NCBI RefSeq assembly: GCF_041260155.1
Contig: NC_091932.1
Coordinates: 46,035,629 to 46,099,628 of the forward strand
DNA: 64,000 nt
Source of the DNA: Ptychodera flava
Taxonomy: Eukaryota; Hemichordata; Enteropneusta; Ptychoderidae
Reading direction: 5' to 3'
This document shows positions 32,972 through 45,854 of this stretch, piece by piece (position 1 is the first letter of the stretch; every line of letters begins with the position of its first letter). The position numbers and the translations under genes were made by a program. Below the pieces are notes generated by a model. It was not told the DNA's origin, ran no database searches, and saw only the letters and a program-made list of their open reading frames with translations.

Positions 32972-34721
32972 AGTCCCCGCTTGCTAATGGGTACTTTGAT
33001 TACAGGTTCTGTGATACAAATACTTTGATACAGATGGCACTCAATGGCCAAGAATGAGTTCGATGGTGATGAAAAACATAAAACCAATGTAGGCCACTAT
33101 CCTAAAGGTCATTAAATGAGTCAACTGGGAATTAGTTGACAGGATGTTGCAAAACATTTTTTCATTCTATCCTAACACTAATAGATAACCGGTACCATAT
33201 TTCATAACGTTTTATGTAGTATTTACAACACTATGAGATCAACATCTGTATCAAGTTTCATCAAATTTGACGTTGTATTTGTGGATATATCACTCTAATT
33301 AGGAAAGTTCATTACATATGCAATTACAAATTAATTAAAATGACACTGATAAATGTCTTTTTCACTGTTAAAGCAATGTGAGCTCAACATCTGTACAAAG
33401 TTTCATGAAATTTGATGCAGTATTTCTGACATATCAACCTAATTATGAAACTTCAATAATTGACATGATACTGCTACATGATGTGAAACAACTGACGAGC
33501 ATGTATGAAATAGGTCAATGTCCTTGTACCAACTTTGAATGATACTGGTGGAAATACCGGTATGTCTGAGTTATGGCTCAGTACATGAGAAAATCGTAAC
33601 AAATTTGCCGCCACGCAGCGATATTTGATCTTACTGTTTAAAAAATCAACACGTATATGTATTACATAAGTCAATGTCCAGGTACAAACTAATAAAATCA
33701 GTTGAGACTTGCTAGAGTTATGGCTCTTGACATGAAAAAAACCATAACAAAACTGCTACCATGTGGCCATATCAGACCATATCGAGAAACAAATCAATGT
33801 ACTTATGTATACTATGAGTCAATGTCCTTGTACCAACTTTGAATAAATTTGCTTGATACATGTCTGAGTTATTGTTCAGGACATGGAAAGTCGTAAAAAA
33901 AATGGCCACAAGGCGGCCATATTGGATTGTATCACAAAACAATTCAATGTGCATAAGTATAACATAGGTCAATGTCCTTGTACCAACTTTGAATAAAATC
34001 AGTTGAGATATGCCTGAATTATGGCTTTGTACACGAAAAAATCATAACAAAATGGCCGCCTGGCGGCCATATTGGATCATATCACAAAACAAATCCACAC
34101 GCATATATATGACATTGGTCAATGTCCTTGTACCAACTTTGAATAAAATCTGTTGAAACATGTCTGAGTTATGGCGCTGTACATGAAAAAATCGTAATAA
34201 AATGGCCGCCTGGTGGCCATATTGGATCGTATCACAAATCAAATTGACATGCATATATATGACATAGGTCAATGTCCTTGTACCAAGTTTGAACAAAATC
34301 GGTTGAGATATGCCTGAGTTATGGCACTGTACATGAAAAAATCGAAACAAAATGGCCGCCTGGCGGCCATATTGGATCGTATCACAAAACAAATCAATGT
34401 GCATATGTATGACATTGGTCATTGTCCTTGTACCAACTTTGAATAAAATCGGTTGACACATGCCTGAGTTATGGCTCTGTACATGAAAAAATTGTAATAA
34501 AATGGCCGCCTGGCGGCCATATTGGATCGTATTGCAAAATAAATCGATGTGCGTCTGTAGGTCATAGTGCTATGCCTTTGTGCCAAGTTTGAACAAAATT
34601 GGTTTGGCAGTGTCTGAGAAACTGTTGATGACGGACGGACGGATGGACGGACGGACGGACGGACGGACACACGGACGGGACCCAATCTATAAGTCCCCGC
34701 CGGACTTCGTCCGCGGGGACT
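32972..34721. mobile_element. Helentron/pearl-like non-autonomous element with ~150-bp tandem core
   Basis: Begins agtccccgc and ends gcggggact, inverted to each other. The last 30 nt form a 13-bp hairpin with one bulge (agtccccgc, ggac, loop ttc, gtcc, gcggggact). Between 33450 and 34560 lie seven to eight copies of a roughly 150-bp unit (markers: caatgtccttgtaccaactt; aatggccgcctggcggccat). A (GGAC)n microsatellite follows at about 34630-34678. Tandem core plus tetranucleotide plus terminal hairpin is the published plan of bivalve pearl elements and of Helentron-derived repeats. No coding capacity. Confidence 0.75.
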
Positions 34722-37700
34722 AATAACCAAATCATTCATAAAGATAAAAGTGTAGATGATTTCTAAGTGCACATAATGATCAAATATGCTTGCATTTCTA
34801 GACAAAGGCCATCAGTGATTGTTCAAGTTAATTTATAACTGAAATTCCAAAAAATAACAATTAAATCCAAATGGTCAGCATTAAGAATGTTCTATGAAAT
34901 TATTGAAGACCAGATGGCATTAGGTAATTTTCATCGTTGTTTTCGAAAAACATCTCTCACAATGTATTGGTTGCCATGTTATGTGTACTCATGTCAACAG
35001 TTAAAGCCCTAGTAGCTGTATCTTTCAGCATTATTTTATGATTTTAATTCTAAACTAAAATAAGTTTGTGAGAATTTACTAATGTAGGAGTGTGTATAGA
35101 CTAATTTACTATCCACTGGGACTGTATGTGCAATTTTGAACACGATAAAGATTACACTGCGATTAAATGTGTACCCACTCATTACATCACAACCAAGTGC
35201 AAAAAAGCAAAAACCATGAATACTGATATTCACATTAACTGCACAGAGTAATACTGGGACCAGGGTACATAGGGGTGAATGTTTTCAACTGTGACATTGT
35301 ATGTTCTGCTTCCTTTGTAATATTATCAAGTTTTGAAAATGGTCAGAAATCAAAATGACCATTAAAATTTGAATTTACCGTACTTGTCAAATGTTTTTAC
35401 AATGGAATGGTTTCCTAATGCAGTAAAAGCCCATATCCCTTCTGAGGGTAGAATTTAGAGAAAACCAGGAGAGAATAGGCAGATATTTTGAGGTCAACAA
35501 ATTTCAAGAGTTAAAGGTAATAGGGCTTTAATAGCAGCTGATGATCAGGTCATAAACCTGGTGAGCCTGAAACCTGCACTCAGGACTTTGTGTTCACGTT
35601 AAATGGTCAGTAAATCAACCAGTAAATCTTACATGATTATAATCGGCCTATACAAACTGCATAGTTGTAGCATTCAAATGTATGGCATGTGTGGTTAATA
35701 AACGGAAAATCAGAAAGTTTTCAGTCCAGGGAAGCTGTGCTTTTTAAATGCTCGAGATCACATGTTATTCAAGAAATGTGTAGAGTTGCATTTAGAAATT
35801 AGTAATAATTACAGCTACATTGTAGCTTGCCACCTCTCTCTAGCTTTGCCAAAAAATCCATGGAGGAATAGTTTGTATCTGGCCTAAGGGTCAATACTGG
35901 AATGCTACCTCTGTAGCTTTGCCAAAGAATCCAGGGAAGTATATTTTGTCTCTGGCCTAAGGAACAATACTGGAATGCTGTGTTATTGATTTATCCTCAT
36001 CTGAATTTTCACCAAGATTTATCTCGGTAAGATGTTTTTATCTGCAGTCAAGTTGGAATTGTTGCTGCATGTGACATATCTGGTATATGAATCACACAAT
36101 CCTAAATAAATTTGTAAAATAATTTATGGAAAATATGTTTTTGTCACAATCAGTTCAAGAAATTTACACTGGGCACACAACTATACATTTGTCAGTATAA
36201 TTCACACACATGCTATATTGTCAAATAGGAATGTTATTGACACTATTTTTACAAGGTATGCTTTAGAAAATTGAAGTTGCAAAGTTTGTTACTTAGTGCA
36301 ATTGATTTCTGATTAGATTTCTTTGATTTTACCCCTCTGAGTTTTACAAATAATGACTACCAGAGTGAAAGAGAAAGATCACATTTTAAAGAATTTAGTT
36401 AATGATGAATACATAGGAGGAAAGGGGTTAATTAATACAAATTCAATAAAAGGTCCCCACCACCACTTTCATTTCCTCTTTTCTAGTTGTTTCAGAAAGG
36501 TCACTTAAGGTCAAAAAATAGGTCAAACAATCAAACTGGCCATTGTATTGAAGCTTCTGACCATTTTATACTTTGAAGAGAAAATTGCTGAAAATTCAGG
36601 CATGCTTGTCTTCATATTTACATTTTGATCATAATTCTTTGACAGAATAGTCAAAAGCATTTAGTGATATTAATAGGAAGGTAAAACCAGACTACGTTAG
36701 CCCATCAAAGTTTGAATGGCATTTTGCAGTACATTAATAGTCTGAGCACAAACTCTGAAATGTCAAGTAAAGAGTGTAACATACCCAAGTCTCTGAATGT
36801 CACCACACAAGGTGACTTTTAGGTCCGTAGATTCACACCGGATAATTGATTTGAAACTAGTAATTCACAAGGAAGTTAAACTGGTCACAGACGTTTGCTG
36901 TACATGTATCAACAACAACCAGCCATTATAGCTCACGTGATTTGGCATCAGGAATATATTACCTGGTAACACGATGACATGCTGAGGCCAAAGTTCAATC
37001 ATGACTCTCACCAGAGGGCGCTGTCATGAAATGTTACCAGCATTGTTTTTGATTGACTTGGTAATTTTCCTGCTATTGTCTTTGGTCAAAAATATCAAAT
37101 GATCATTTGACTTAATGATCTTGTGTCAACATACATGTAAAGCTGTTGTAAATGATATGAAATATCGATCCTTAATATCAATGTAATTAAGGAATAGGTT
37201 TATATACTTACAACAGAAACTATTAATTGCTGTACTACCATATCATTGCCATTGGAAGTTATGCAGAAATGAAAACAAGGCAAAAAATAGCATAATGATG
37301 ACAGTCTGTTGCTCCTCAGTGCATTTAGCTGCAGGGATGCAAGGAGAGAGGTTTTGGGAATATTGCTGAGAAAGATGCAATTTAGAAAGGGTTGAAATGT
37401 GAAACTGTAATAAAACCTTTTGTTTTTTTAACAGTGAGCGTCTAGCTTGGTAAACGTGCCATCTTGTACATGAAGGCAAAAAGCATAATTTTCAGATGTC
37501 CACTAAACTTGAAATTTGCATAGATCAACATAGATCATCCAAATTGATTTATCTGCAATGTTTTGTACGTTCCTTGCTACAATATTAACCCGATTGCATT
37601 ATAACAGAAAAACATCATTGCTTGCATGACTGGGGTGTAGACTGTGTGTTGCATACACTACATCTGCTATGATATTGCCAGACTACCGCACTGCATCAAA

Positions 37701-37943
37701 GAACTGTGGTTTACAAAGAAAATATAATTCCAAACAAACTTTCTTCCTGTCATTGATAGCCTTGATTTTCTTAGGATAATGGACATTATGAAAGACGTCA
37801 CTTTAGCTTGTCCATGACGGTGAATTGATTTTTTGCAGAAACTTGATCGGCCCAGCCAAGTACACATGCTTACTCATAACAGCTGGACCACGATGATCAC
37901 AACATTGTTTTATGATATCCCAATACCTTGGCATACATGTATC
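34722..37943. other. Non-coding, one short tandem pair
   Basis: No supported gene; ORFs are up to 78 codons without domains. A roughly 80-bp unit (gtagctttgccaaa; ctggcctaagg; caatactggaatgct) occurs twice at 35876 and nearby (35822-35985). Confidence 0.5.
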
Positions 37944-39372
37944 TCGTGACAGTACCGCTGACATTGGCATATCTAGTGATATTGACAGTACCGCTGACCT
38001 TGGCATGTCTAGTGATATTGACAGTACCACTGACATTGGCATGTCTAGTGATATTGACAGTACCACTGACATTGGCATGTCTAGTGATATTGACAGTACC
38101 ACTGATATTGGCATGTCTAGTGATATTGACAGTACCACTGACATTGGCATGTCTAGTAATATTGACAGTACCACTGATATTAGCATGTCTAGTGATATAA
38201 TAATAATAATAATAATAATAATATTTTATTGCTTGCTTGTAAATATAGGATTTACATCGCATTTGTGGCAATTAAAGTGTGATACAAAAATAAGTTCAAA
38301 TATTCTCCAATAAAGATAAAGTAATACAGTATAATAATAGTAGCTAATAATAAAACATAACTACTAGGTATTTCTTTGTTTATATAAAGTAAAAATATAA
38401 TCTGCAAGTTGTTCATTTAAAGATAACTCTTGTTTTGTGAGTAGAGAAATATGCTGATTTTCAGTTGTATCATTTGGGAAATTGATTTTACTGAAAAAGT
38501 TCTTTCTTTGGACTTTGTATTTCTGACATACTAATAAAAAGTGTGTTTCATTTTCAATACTGTTGGTGTTACACTGATTGCAGTATCTTTCAGTAATTAG
38601 GTTTTTGGAACAGAGTGTCTCCCTTTTTCAATTGCTAGCTCATGATTGCTAATGCGAAGTTTGGTGAGCAATTTTCTTTTCTCACCTTGCAACTGTGTTA
38701 AGTAGGGTTCTAATCTAAAATTATGTTTTAGTCTTAGTTTATTATTTTCATCAATTCAGTGATCAAATTTTTCCAAAAGACTTCATAATTGTTTGTTAAA
38801 TTTGTTTTCATTGACAGTACCACTGACATTGGCATGTCTAGTGATATTGACAGTACCACTGATATTGGTATGTCTACTGATATTGACAGAACCACCGACG
38901 TCATGTCTAGTGATATTGACAGTACCACTGACATTGGCATGTCTAGTGATATTGACAGCACCACCAACATAGGCATGTCTAGTGATATTGAGAGTTTCAC
39001 TGACATTGGCATGTCCAGTGATATTGACATTACCACTAACATTCCGGCATGTCTAGTGATATTGACAGTACCACTGACATTGGCATGTCTAGTGATATTG
39101 ACAGTACCACTGACATTAGCATTAAATCTAGTGATATTGACATTACCACCAACATAGGCATGTCTAGTGATATTGACAGTACCACTGGCATTGGCATATC
39201 TAGTGATATTGAAATTACCACTGACATTGGCATGTCTAGTGATATTGACAGTACCACTGACATTGGCATGTCTAGTAATATTGACAGTACCACTGACATT
39301 GGCATGTCTGGTGACATAGACAGTACCACTGACATTGGCATGTCTAGTGACAATATTAGACAGTACCGTTGA
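37944..39372. repeat. 36-bp minisatellite in two blocks
   Basis: Unit of 36 bp (gacagtaccactgacattgg, then catgtctagtgatatt). About seven copies lie at 37944-38196 and about fifteen at 38810-39372, split by a LINE fragment. Because 36 is divisible by three, both strands stay open in several frames (for example SDIDSTTDIGM and NITRHANVSGTV repeats). There is no start, splice or domain context, so these are not called as genes. Confidence 0.95.
38198..38809 (-). mobile_element. 5'-truncated LINE inserted in the minisatellite
   Basis: The minus strand reads KLLTKLRISNHELAIEKGRH, then in another frame ITERYCNQCNTNSIENETHF and LLVCQKYKVQRKNF. This is the Cys/His-rich C-terminal block found after the reverse transcriptase in many invertebrate LINEs. 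Its 3' end is an (ATT)n tail (plus strand (ATA)n at 38198-38222). Minisatellite units flank it directly. At least one frame change is present. Confidence 0.8.
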
Positions 39373-39927
39373 TATTGCAAATGGCGTTGTTACTGACACT
39401 TATACTGTCATAATAATTGATGATCAATACATGCAGTCCCAGACAGTGTTAGAGATTTGACATGACTGCCAGTGCCAGATAGATTAACATTTTAATATCT
39501 AATGACATTCATAGTAGCTGTGACATTGCACTCTTTGTGTGCAATACATTTTCCCACTGCATTTTGCAAATATATATAATACTGACAGAATCATCTTCTC
39601 TTTGTAGATTTGCTGCAGATAGTAATGTTGAGATCACAGAATGAAGAGATATGACTGAGTATAAGGCAGTTCAAGCAGAGAATAGCAAAGTGAATCTTGG
39701 GTCCTTCATGAGTTACACAAATTCATCAGGGAAAGTATGTTGTTATGCAATGTCTGGTAGTGAAATAATTTATATTCTATGAAACCATTTATGAACTCGG
39801 AAATCAAAGTGTTGTGTTTTTGGTGTTTTATAAAATAGAGATACACAAGTAAGATTTTTGCAATGCTTATAATTCATAAATCAAACAGTTAGTCTGTCAT
39901 CCATAAATACATTTTAGAAATTTATTT

Positions 39928-39965
39928 GCTCACGTGTTTACACATGTGGGCATATGTCGCAGCGA

Positions 39966-40005
<40 letters not shown>

Positions 40006-41463
40006 TGTCTGTGTGTCTGTCTGTCTGTCTGTTGGTCCATTATCTCAAAAACGGCTCATCAGATCAGAATCAAATCTGGTACATATATTCAGTTAGCAAA
40101 TGGCAAGAATTGATTAGTTTTTGGTGGGTCTGGCTTGCATACTTTTTGCTCATTTGCATAATTAATGATTTTAGAAAAAATGGATATATATTAAAAACAA
40201 CTACACAAAATTTGATGAGATTTGCTACAAATGTTGATCACACCAAGATATATCAGCAGTGGGAACCATTAAGGGTGACATGAAAGATAAATGCTAATTT
40301 GCATATTTAATGAACTTTCCTAACTAGGGATATATGTCTGATTTGACTTGATCAAAATTAACCAAACTTGGTATGTATATTAAAGATACTATGATCTAAC
40401 ATTATTGAAAGTCATTAAGCGTTTTAATTTCAGCCAATTCCTAATTTGCATATTTCATGAACTTTGTTAATTAGGAATATATATTTGAAATGACTGGACC
40501 AAAGTTGATGAAACTTGCTACATGTATTGAAGCCACTATGATACAACATTTTTGAAAGTCATTAAACATTTTTACTTCAGCCAATTCCGAATTTGCATAT
40601 TTAATGAACTATCCCAATTAGGGATATATATCTGAATTAACTTGATTGTAGTTGTTGAAACTTACTATATACATCAAAGATACTGTGATATAACATTATT
40701 GAAAGTCAAAAGACATTTTTACTTCAGCCAAAACCTAATTTTAATATGAAATGAATTTTCATAATTAGGTATATTTATCTTAATGGACTTGACCAAAATT
40801 GATGAAACTTACTATGTATATTAAAGACTCTATAATTCAATATTATTGAAAGTCATCAAGCATTTTCTCTTCAGCCAATTCCTAATTTGCATATTTAATG
40901 AACTTTCCTAATTAGAGATATATGTCTGAATTGACTTGACCAAAGTTGACAAAATTTGCTACACATATTGCAGATACCATGATACAACATTACTGACAAT
41001 CACTAAGCATTTTTACTAAAGCCACTTCCTAATTTACATATTTAATTAACTTTGCTTATAAGGGATATATACCGGGATTTACTTGATCAAAGTTGGCAAA
41101 ACATGCTATGTACATTGATGATTATACCAGGTACTAGATCAAAACAATATCGAAAGTCATTTCACATTTTCATGTCAATTTGCATATCTAATGAGCTTTC
41201 ACAGCTCGGCATATATGGCTTGAAGGACTCGGCCAACGGTAATTACACTTGCTAGATAAAGTGGTGATACAATAAGAGCAGTAAAATTACTTTAATATTT
41301 TTATTTCAGCTAATTACATATTTGTATACTTCATGACCTTTTAGAATTAATCGGCGGTGATTATTGTTCATTATGTTGATCATAATAATTTCAATGAAGT
41401 TGCAAACATGTGGCAAAGGTTCAAATTTACACATAACTTCAATATATAATGAAACACGTGAGC
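39928..41463. mobile_element. Helentron/pearl-like element with ~148-bp tandem core
   Basis: The ends GCTCACGTGTTT and AAACACGTGAGC are a perfect 12-bp inverted pair. A (CTGT)n microsatellite at about 39965-40032 is followed by 'ccattatctcaaaaacggct'. About seven imperfect copies of a roughly 148-bp unit follow (marker: aatttgcatatttaatgaac, then ctaattagggatatat). It has the same plan as the 33-34.7-kb element with different sequence. No coding capacity. Confidence 0.75.
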
Positions 41464-42129
41464 ATTTACAGTTCATATCTGGTTTAGACTGTATACCTGT
41501 TCCAAATGAAAACCACTGTAAGATTTTAAAAAAATGTATGTTTTTAGAATCATATACAAATTTGCTTTAATTAGATGTAACTAATGTAAAAAGTTTACTT
41601 ACCTATTTATAACAAGTAAGAAGTTTAATCAAATTCTTTATAATTTATTTCTTATTGTCATATGGGCAGCTAGTGACGTGTGCAAGTAACTAGATCTCTT
41701 CTGTGTCAACATGGTCAAACAGTTCCAACCAACTAGATATGATCACTTCAACTGCAAAATTTAAACCTTACAGATATAATGTTATGTACCATTGAAATCT
41801 TCCTGCATAACACCTTGATAGATTATTTTATTTATTCATTTTTGTGACTACCAGGAACATAACATGTCGTATGATTCAAAAAATAATTCTGTTCATGGAA
41901 AACAATATAAGTATTTCAGATGAAATATGTTTTTACATTGGCTAACCCATCTGTCAAAGCAGAATATTCAAAGAAAATGTTTACCTGACCTTAAATCAAA
42001 TTATTTACCAAACTGGAAATGTATCCATGTATATGCAATACTTACTTGTAGCTTGTGGAATATGAATGATTGATCCATGCAATAAAATATTATAATGATT
42101 GCAATAATATTGTGTATATAGGTTTTGTT
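41464..42129. other. Non-coding, nothing recognised
   Basis: AT-rich sequence without supported genes or clear repeat ends. Confidence 0.5.
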
Positions 42130-42650
42130 GTATTTGTTGTTGAGCATCACATTTACCACGATTTATGACAATCAAACTAATTGTTGACTAAGTTATGAAC
42201 AGCGGACATTTATGGCATTGGTCAGATGACCTCAGGCTTTCCATTCACTTGACAGTACACATCACAAACTGCCTAGATAAATATTATATCTAGAGAAACT
42301 CAACTGCAGAAACTCAACTTTTACAAAACTTTCGTGTGTCATTTACCTCAAGTTCGAACTCGTATTCTCCCGATTTTTTTGTCAATGGTTCACTTTCAAT
42401 AAAGTGTTTGTCACAATATGGAGTCCACCATCAAAACAACTCCTGATAATTTTGATATCATGCGTTCAAGAGGTTTAAATGAACCCTGATTAGTGGTACA
42501 TCAGAAAAGAATTGAAAAAAGTTTAGAGTCAGATTAAATGAGCTGAGGCACATTCTACCCTAATCCAATAAAAAGTAAGAGTGTTACATGTTTTCTAGTG
42601 AAAATTTAGTTGGAAAGTGTCGGGCATTCGATGCAAGGAGCTTTTAAATT
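42130..42650. repeat. Dispersed repeat block, copy 1
   Basis: Shares 'aagttatgaa', 'ctcaggctttccattcactt', 'attctaccctaatccaat' and 'agagtgttac' with 45855-46720. The later part of the block also recurs at 59795-59880 and, inverted, at 51640-51700. Confidence 0.7.
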
Positions 42651-42734
42651 CCTGAGGACTATCTATTTCAGAAAACTACTGCCTTGCTGTCTCCGCTGTC
42701 CTCAGACTAAGATCGATTAAAGTGGGCTTTCATT

Positions 42735-43020
42735 TTTAGCTCATATTTGGTATGTGTATAAATACCAAAAAGAGCTTATATGGTGAGTCGGTGGCGTCTG
42801 TATGTATGTATGTGCGGATGTATGTCCGTCACATGCAAAGGCTCCCATACCGCCAAAGCTACCATCTCAGTATTTGGTGTACTGGTAGATGCAGGGGTTG
42901 AGATGTGACGTTGTTCAAATGAACATGTCAGTGTCAAAAATATGCAAATGAGGTAAGAAAAAGGGGAAATCCTGCAAATGTGCAGGAGTGCTGGCATGCC
43001 AATGACTGAAACAGGCTACT
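42735..43020. mobile_element. Helentron/pearl-like family member (agctc hairpin type)
   Basis: Opens with a stem-loop (agctcatatttggtat / ataccaaaaagagct), then a (GTAT)n run, 'gtccgtcac', 'tatttggtgtac' and 'gaacatgtcagtgtc'. The same order is seen at 43812 and next to the tetranucleotide field at 10.35 kb. The right end is not defined. Confidence 0.6.
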
Positions 43021-43811
43021 CCACGGACCTTGAGTCATTTCCTGTCCGTTGTTTATGAACTATTACATATTAACAGACCTGCTCAAACTAAGAGGGATTA
43101 CTTTAGCTGTGTTGCAACATTCTCTGCTATGCATGTTGCTAACGTTGACCTCCAGTTCCTAAAGTTTCAGACCTTATTTACTTTTGTCATTCTTGTTTTT
43201 CTGGTTTAAATACTTAAGAGCAACACTGTATAATTGCGGTATTTTTCATACTTGAAAACGGTCAACATTAACAAAACTCCAAAATCAAACTTTTTTCTTT
43301 GGCACTATCTTTGTATTTTTCATGTGATTTTCAACTCAGACAGGTTTCTCTTTCCGACTGAAATGCCAGTCTGCTGTTTTAAATTGCAAATGTCAGGCTC
43401 AACAAATTGTAAGGTTGATGGGGGTGGAGGGGGATGGTTGTTATACCTCGAAGATTTTCACATGGTTTAGTAGGACACAAATTAAAGATATTTATTACCC
43501 AATGCTTTTACCAACTATTGGGAATTTCAGGTCAAAATCATTATAGATGTCTCGAGAAACAAATAGTACAAAATGGTTGATGACCTTGGTTCAACCGGGT
43601 CATCCAGTTCTCAACTTCGCCAAACTTTTAGTCCTTTACAGAGAGAGGCTGGCCCAACGTTATTTCAATGACTTTGTAGGTTGTAAAACAAGTAAATTAT
43701 CTTCTTCTTTGCCATTTTTTTTTCATATAAATCAGGTGAATGCAAGTCCGTATGCAGCCATGATTGTTTAACTTTAGATTAAGATGTGAAGGATAAGATA
43801 AAAACAGTTTT
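43021..43811. repeat. Continuation of dispersed block 1
   Basis: The end of this segment ('gtttaactttagattaagat', 'gataaaaacag') matches 46995-47040 in block 2. In block 2 the sequence continues without the inserted agctc-type element. Confidence 0.5.
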
Positions 43812-44700
43812 TTAGCTCACTTTTCATATACCAATGTGAGGTTATCGTATAAGCTGAAGTCGGTTGCGTCTTTATGTATGTGTGTATGTATGTATGTATG
43901 TACGTACAGTATGTCCGTCAACATAAAAAACACATGAACCGCTGCACCTTTTAGCTTGGTATTTGGTGTGTGGATGCATCCTGGGCTATTAATGAGATTT
44001 TCTTTCAAATGAATTTTGCATTGCCCAAATTATGCAAATGAGCTATAAAAATGTGAAAATGGTAAAAAATAAGTAACTCAAGAACCGCTGTTTTGATTGC
44101 TTTGAAAATTAGTGTGCAAGTACCTTATGTAGACCTTATAGAGTTTTATGTATATCGTGAATATATCTTGAGTTTTGTACTTTTGCTGAAATTTTTTGTT
44201 AGTTTCCTCATTTTAAGTAAAAATTATCCTTCTCTTAAACCGCCTGTCCAATGGCTCTCAAATTGGGTTGAATATTTGCAATGGTATTACCCTTCTAAAT
44301 TGTTGAAATTATGACAAAATTGGCAAAATTACCGTTTTGGGGGCAATTTTTGTTATTTTTGATAAAAAAAACGTAAAAAATCTTTTGTCTTTAAAACTGC
44401 TGGACAGAAAGCGTTCATATTTGGCATACAGATGCCCAGGGGTGACAATAGTTGGATATGTGGAAATTGTCCTGAAATATGCAAATTTGTATTATTAAGA
44501 CAATTTTGTCATTTTCGTTCAAGAAAACGTATTTTAAGACAAGTTTATCATTTTTGGTCAAGAAAATTTGTTCTCAAAAACTACTTGTCCGATAACTTTC
44601 TAATTTGATATAAAAGTTCTGAAGGATGTTATTAGTTAGATAAATCTTCTGCTCAAGGAAACTCCCATATTTGTATAATTTAGGTAATATTCTCAGTCTG
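43812..44700. mobile_element. Helentron/pearl-like family member, second copy
   Basis: Starts 'ttagctcacttttcatatac', then (GTAT)n, 'gtccgtcaac', 'gaaccgctgcacctt' and 'tatttggtgtgtgg'. Imperfect repeats follow built on 'ctgtccaatggctctcaaa', 'gctggacagaaagcg' and 'cttgtccgataactttc'. It is inserted after 'aaaaacag' of the surrounding repeat. The right boundary is approximate. Confidence 0.6.
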
Positions 44701-44754
44701 TGACCTTAAATAACCTACACCAGCCAAGGATATGTTGTGGGAGAGTGGTTACAT

Positions 44755-45335
44755 CCTAAGGCTTAGGCTTTCGCTCAAGCGCTTTTCGAGCAATATTTCA
44801 ACCACACTCTTTCAAAATCAGAATTAAAATTGGGGTCACCGTGCAAATATTTCTGCTAGAGAAATAACAACTTGCCCAAGATTTATACAGATATTTTCAA
44901 TTCAAAGTGCACCTCCAGGCAGGGAAAACTTTAAGGTTGTATGCGCCTCAATCCAAGGTTTAAATTTTTGCTAAAACTTTTCTTCAACAATGTTTCAACC
45001 ATGCTCTTTCAAAATCAGGAAAGAAAATGGGGGGTCACCTTGCATTTTTTTATGTCAGTAGAAATTTAAATAATCCACGCTTTACCCTTCTTTTCAATTC
45101 AAAGTGGAGATCCAGAGGCAGGTAAATTTTAAGTTGTATGCGTCTCGAGCAATATTTTAAATTTAACATACTCTTTCTAAAATCAAGAATAAATATCAGA
45201 TGTCACCGTGGAAAGAGTTTTCTGCTTGACAAACCCATAGTATAAATTGCCCAAGATTTGCCGATGTTTTCAATCAAAGTGCAGCTCCAAATGCAGGTAA
45301 ACTTTAAGTTAGTATGAGCCTTAATAAAAGACTTC
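44755..45335. repeat. ~190-bp tandem repeat, three copies
   Basis: The unit is marked by 'ggcaggtaaactttaag', 'tatgcgcctcaat', 'tttcaaccatgctctttc' and 'ggggtcaccgtgcaaat'. Three diverged copies in direct order. Confidence 0.75.
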
Positions 45336-45854
45336 ACAAGCTGAAATTATTAGGTCGCCGAAATCAAACCTGTTGTGTTTTGCAGAAAAGCTACCATCTA
45401 CCGTCCGCGTTGTCCTACAAAAATAATGATTTTTATTACCATTATATTTGTATTAAATTCATGGTTTACTAAGAGCTTTGTATTTGACGGCAGCAGACCG
45501 CGTACGTCATAGAGTTCAAGCAGCTAACCGTTGCTATATCGACCCCAATTTTAGTAATCGAACACCTGCAAAAAGTGCCAACATCCATCCGTTACATCAA
45601 GGCGCGTGTTAATGGAGAACTTCAGCCACGAGTGTCGACCGTGATAGTAGCACCGTTATATTAAAATAAAGTGAATAAGTAATTAGCAGTATAGCTTTAG
45701 AAGGTTTTAATACCCTAAAATTGACACAAAATGACAAGCGATAATATCCGACGTCTTTTCTAAATGGAGCAATCCATGTGTGTGTTTTAGCGGTGGTGAA
45801 TGCTCCAAATTGAGCATTATAAGCCAAAGCGTAAGACAGCTTTTAGGTGAGGCA

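Noticed and set aside
34042-34461. 139-codon minus ORF with ILFKVGTRTLT repeats
   Set aside because: Translation of the 150-bp tandem core of a Helentron/pearl-like element.
37803-39399. ORFs of 100-220 codons on both strands
   Set aside because: Caused by a 36-bp minisatellite whose unit is a multiple of three; several frames are open equally.
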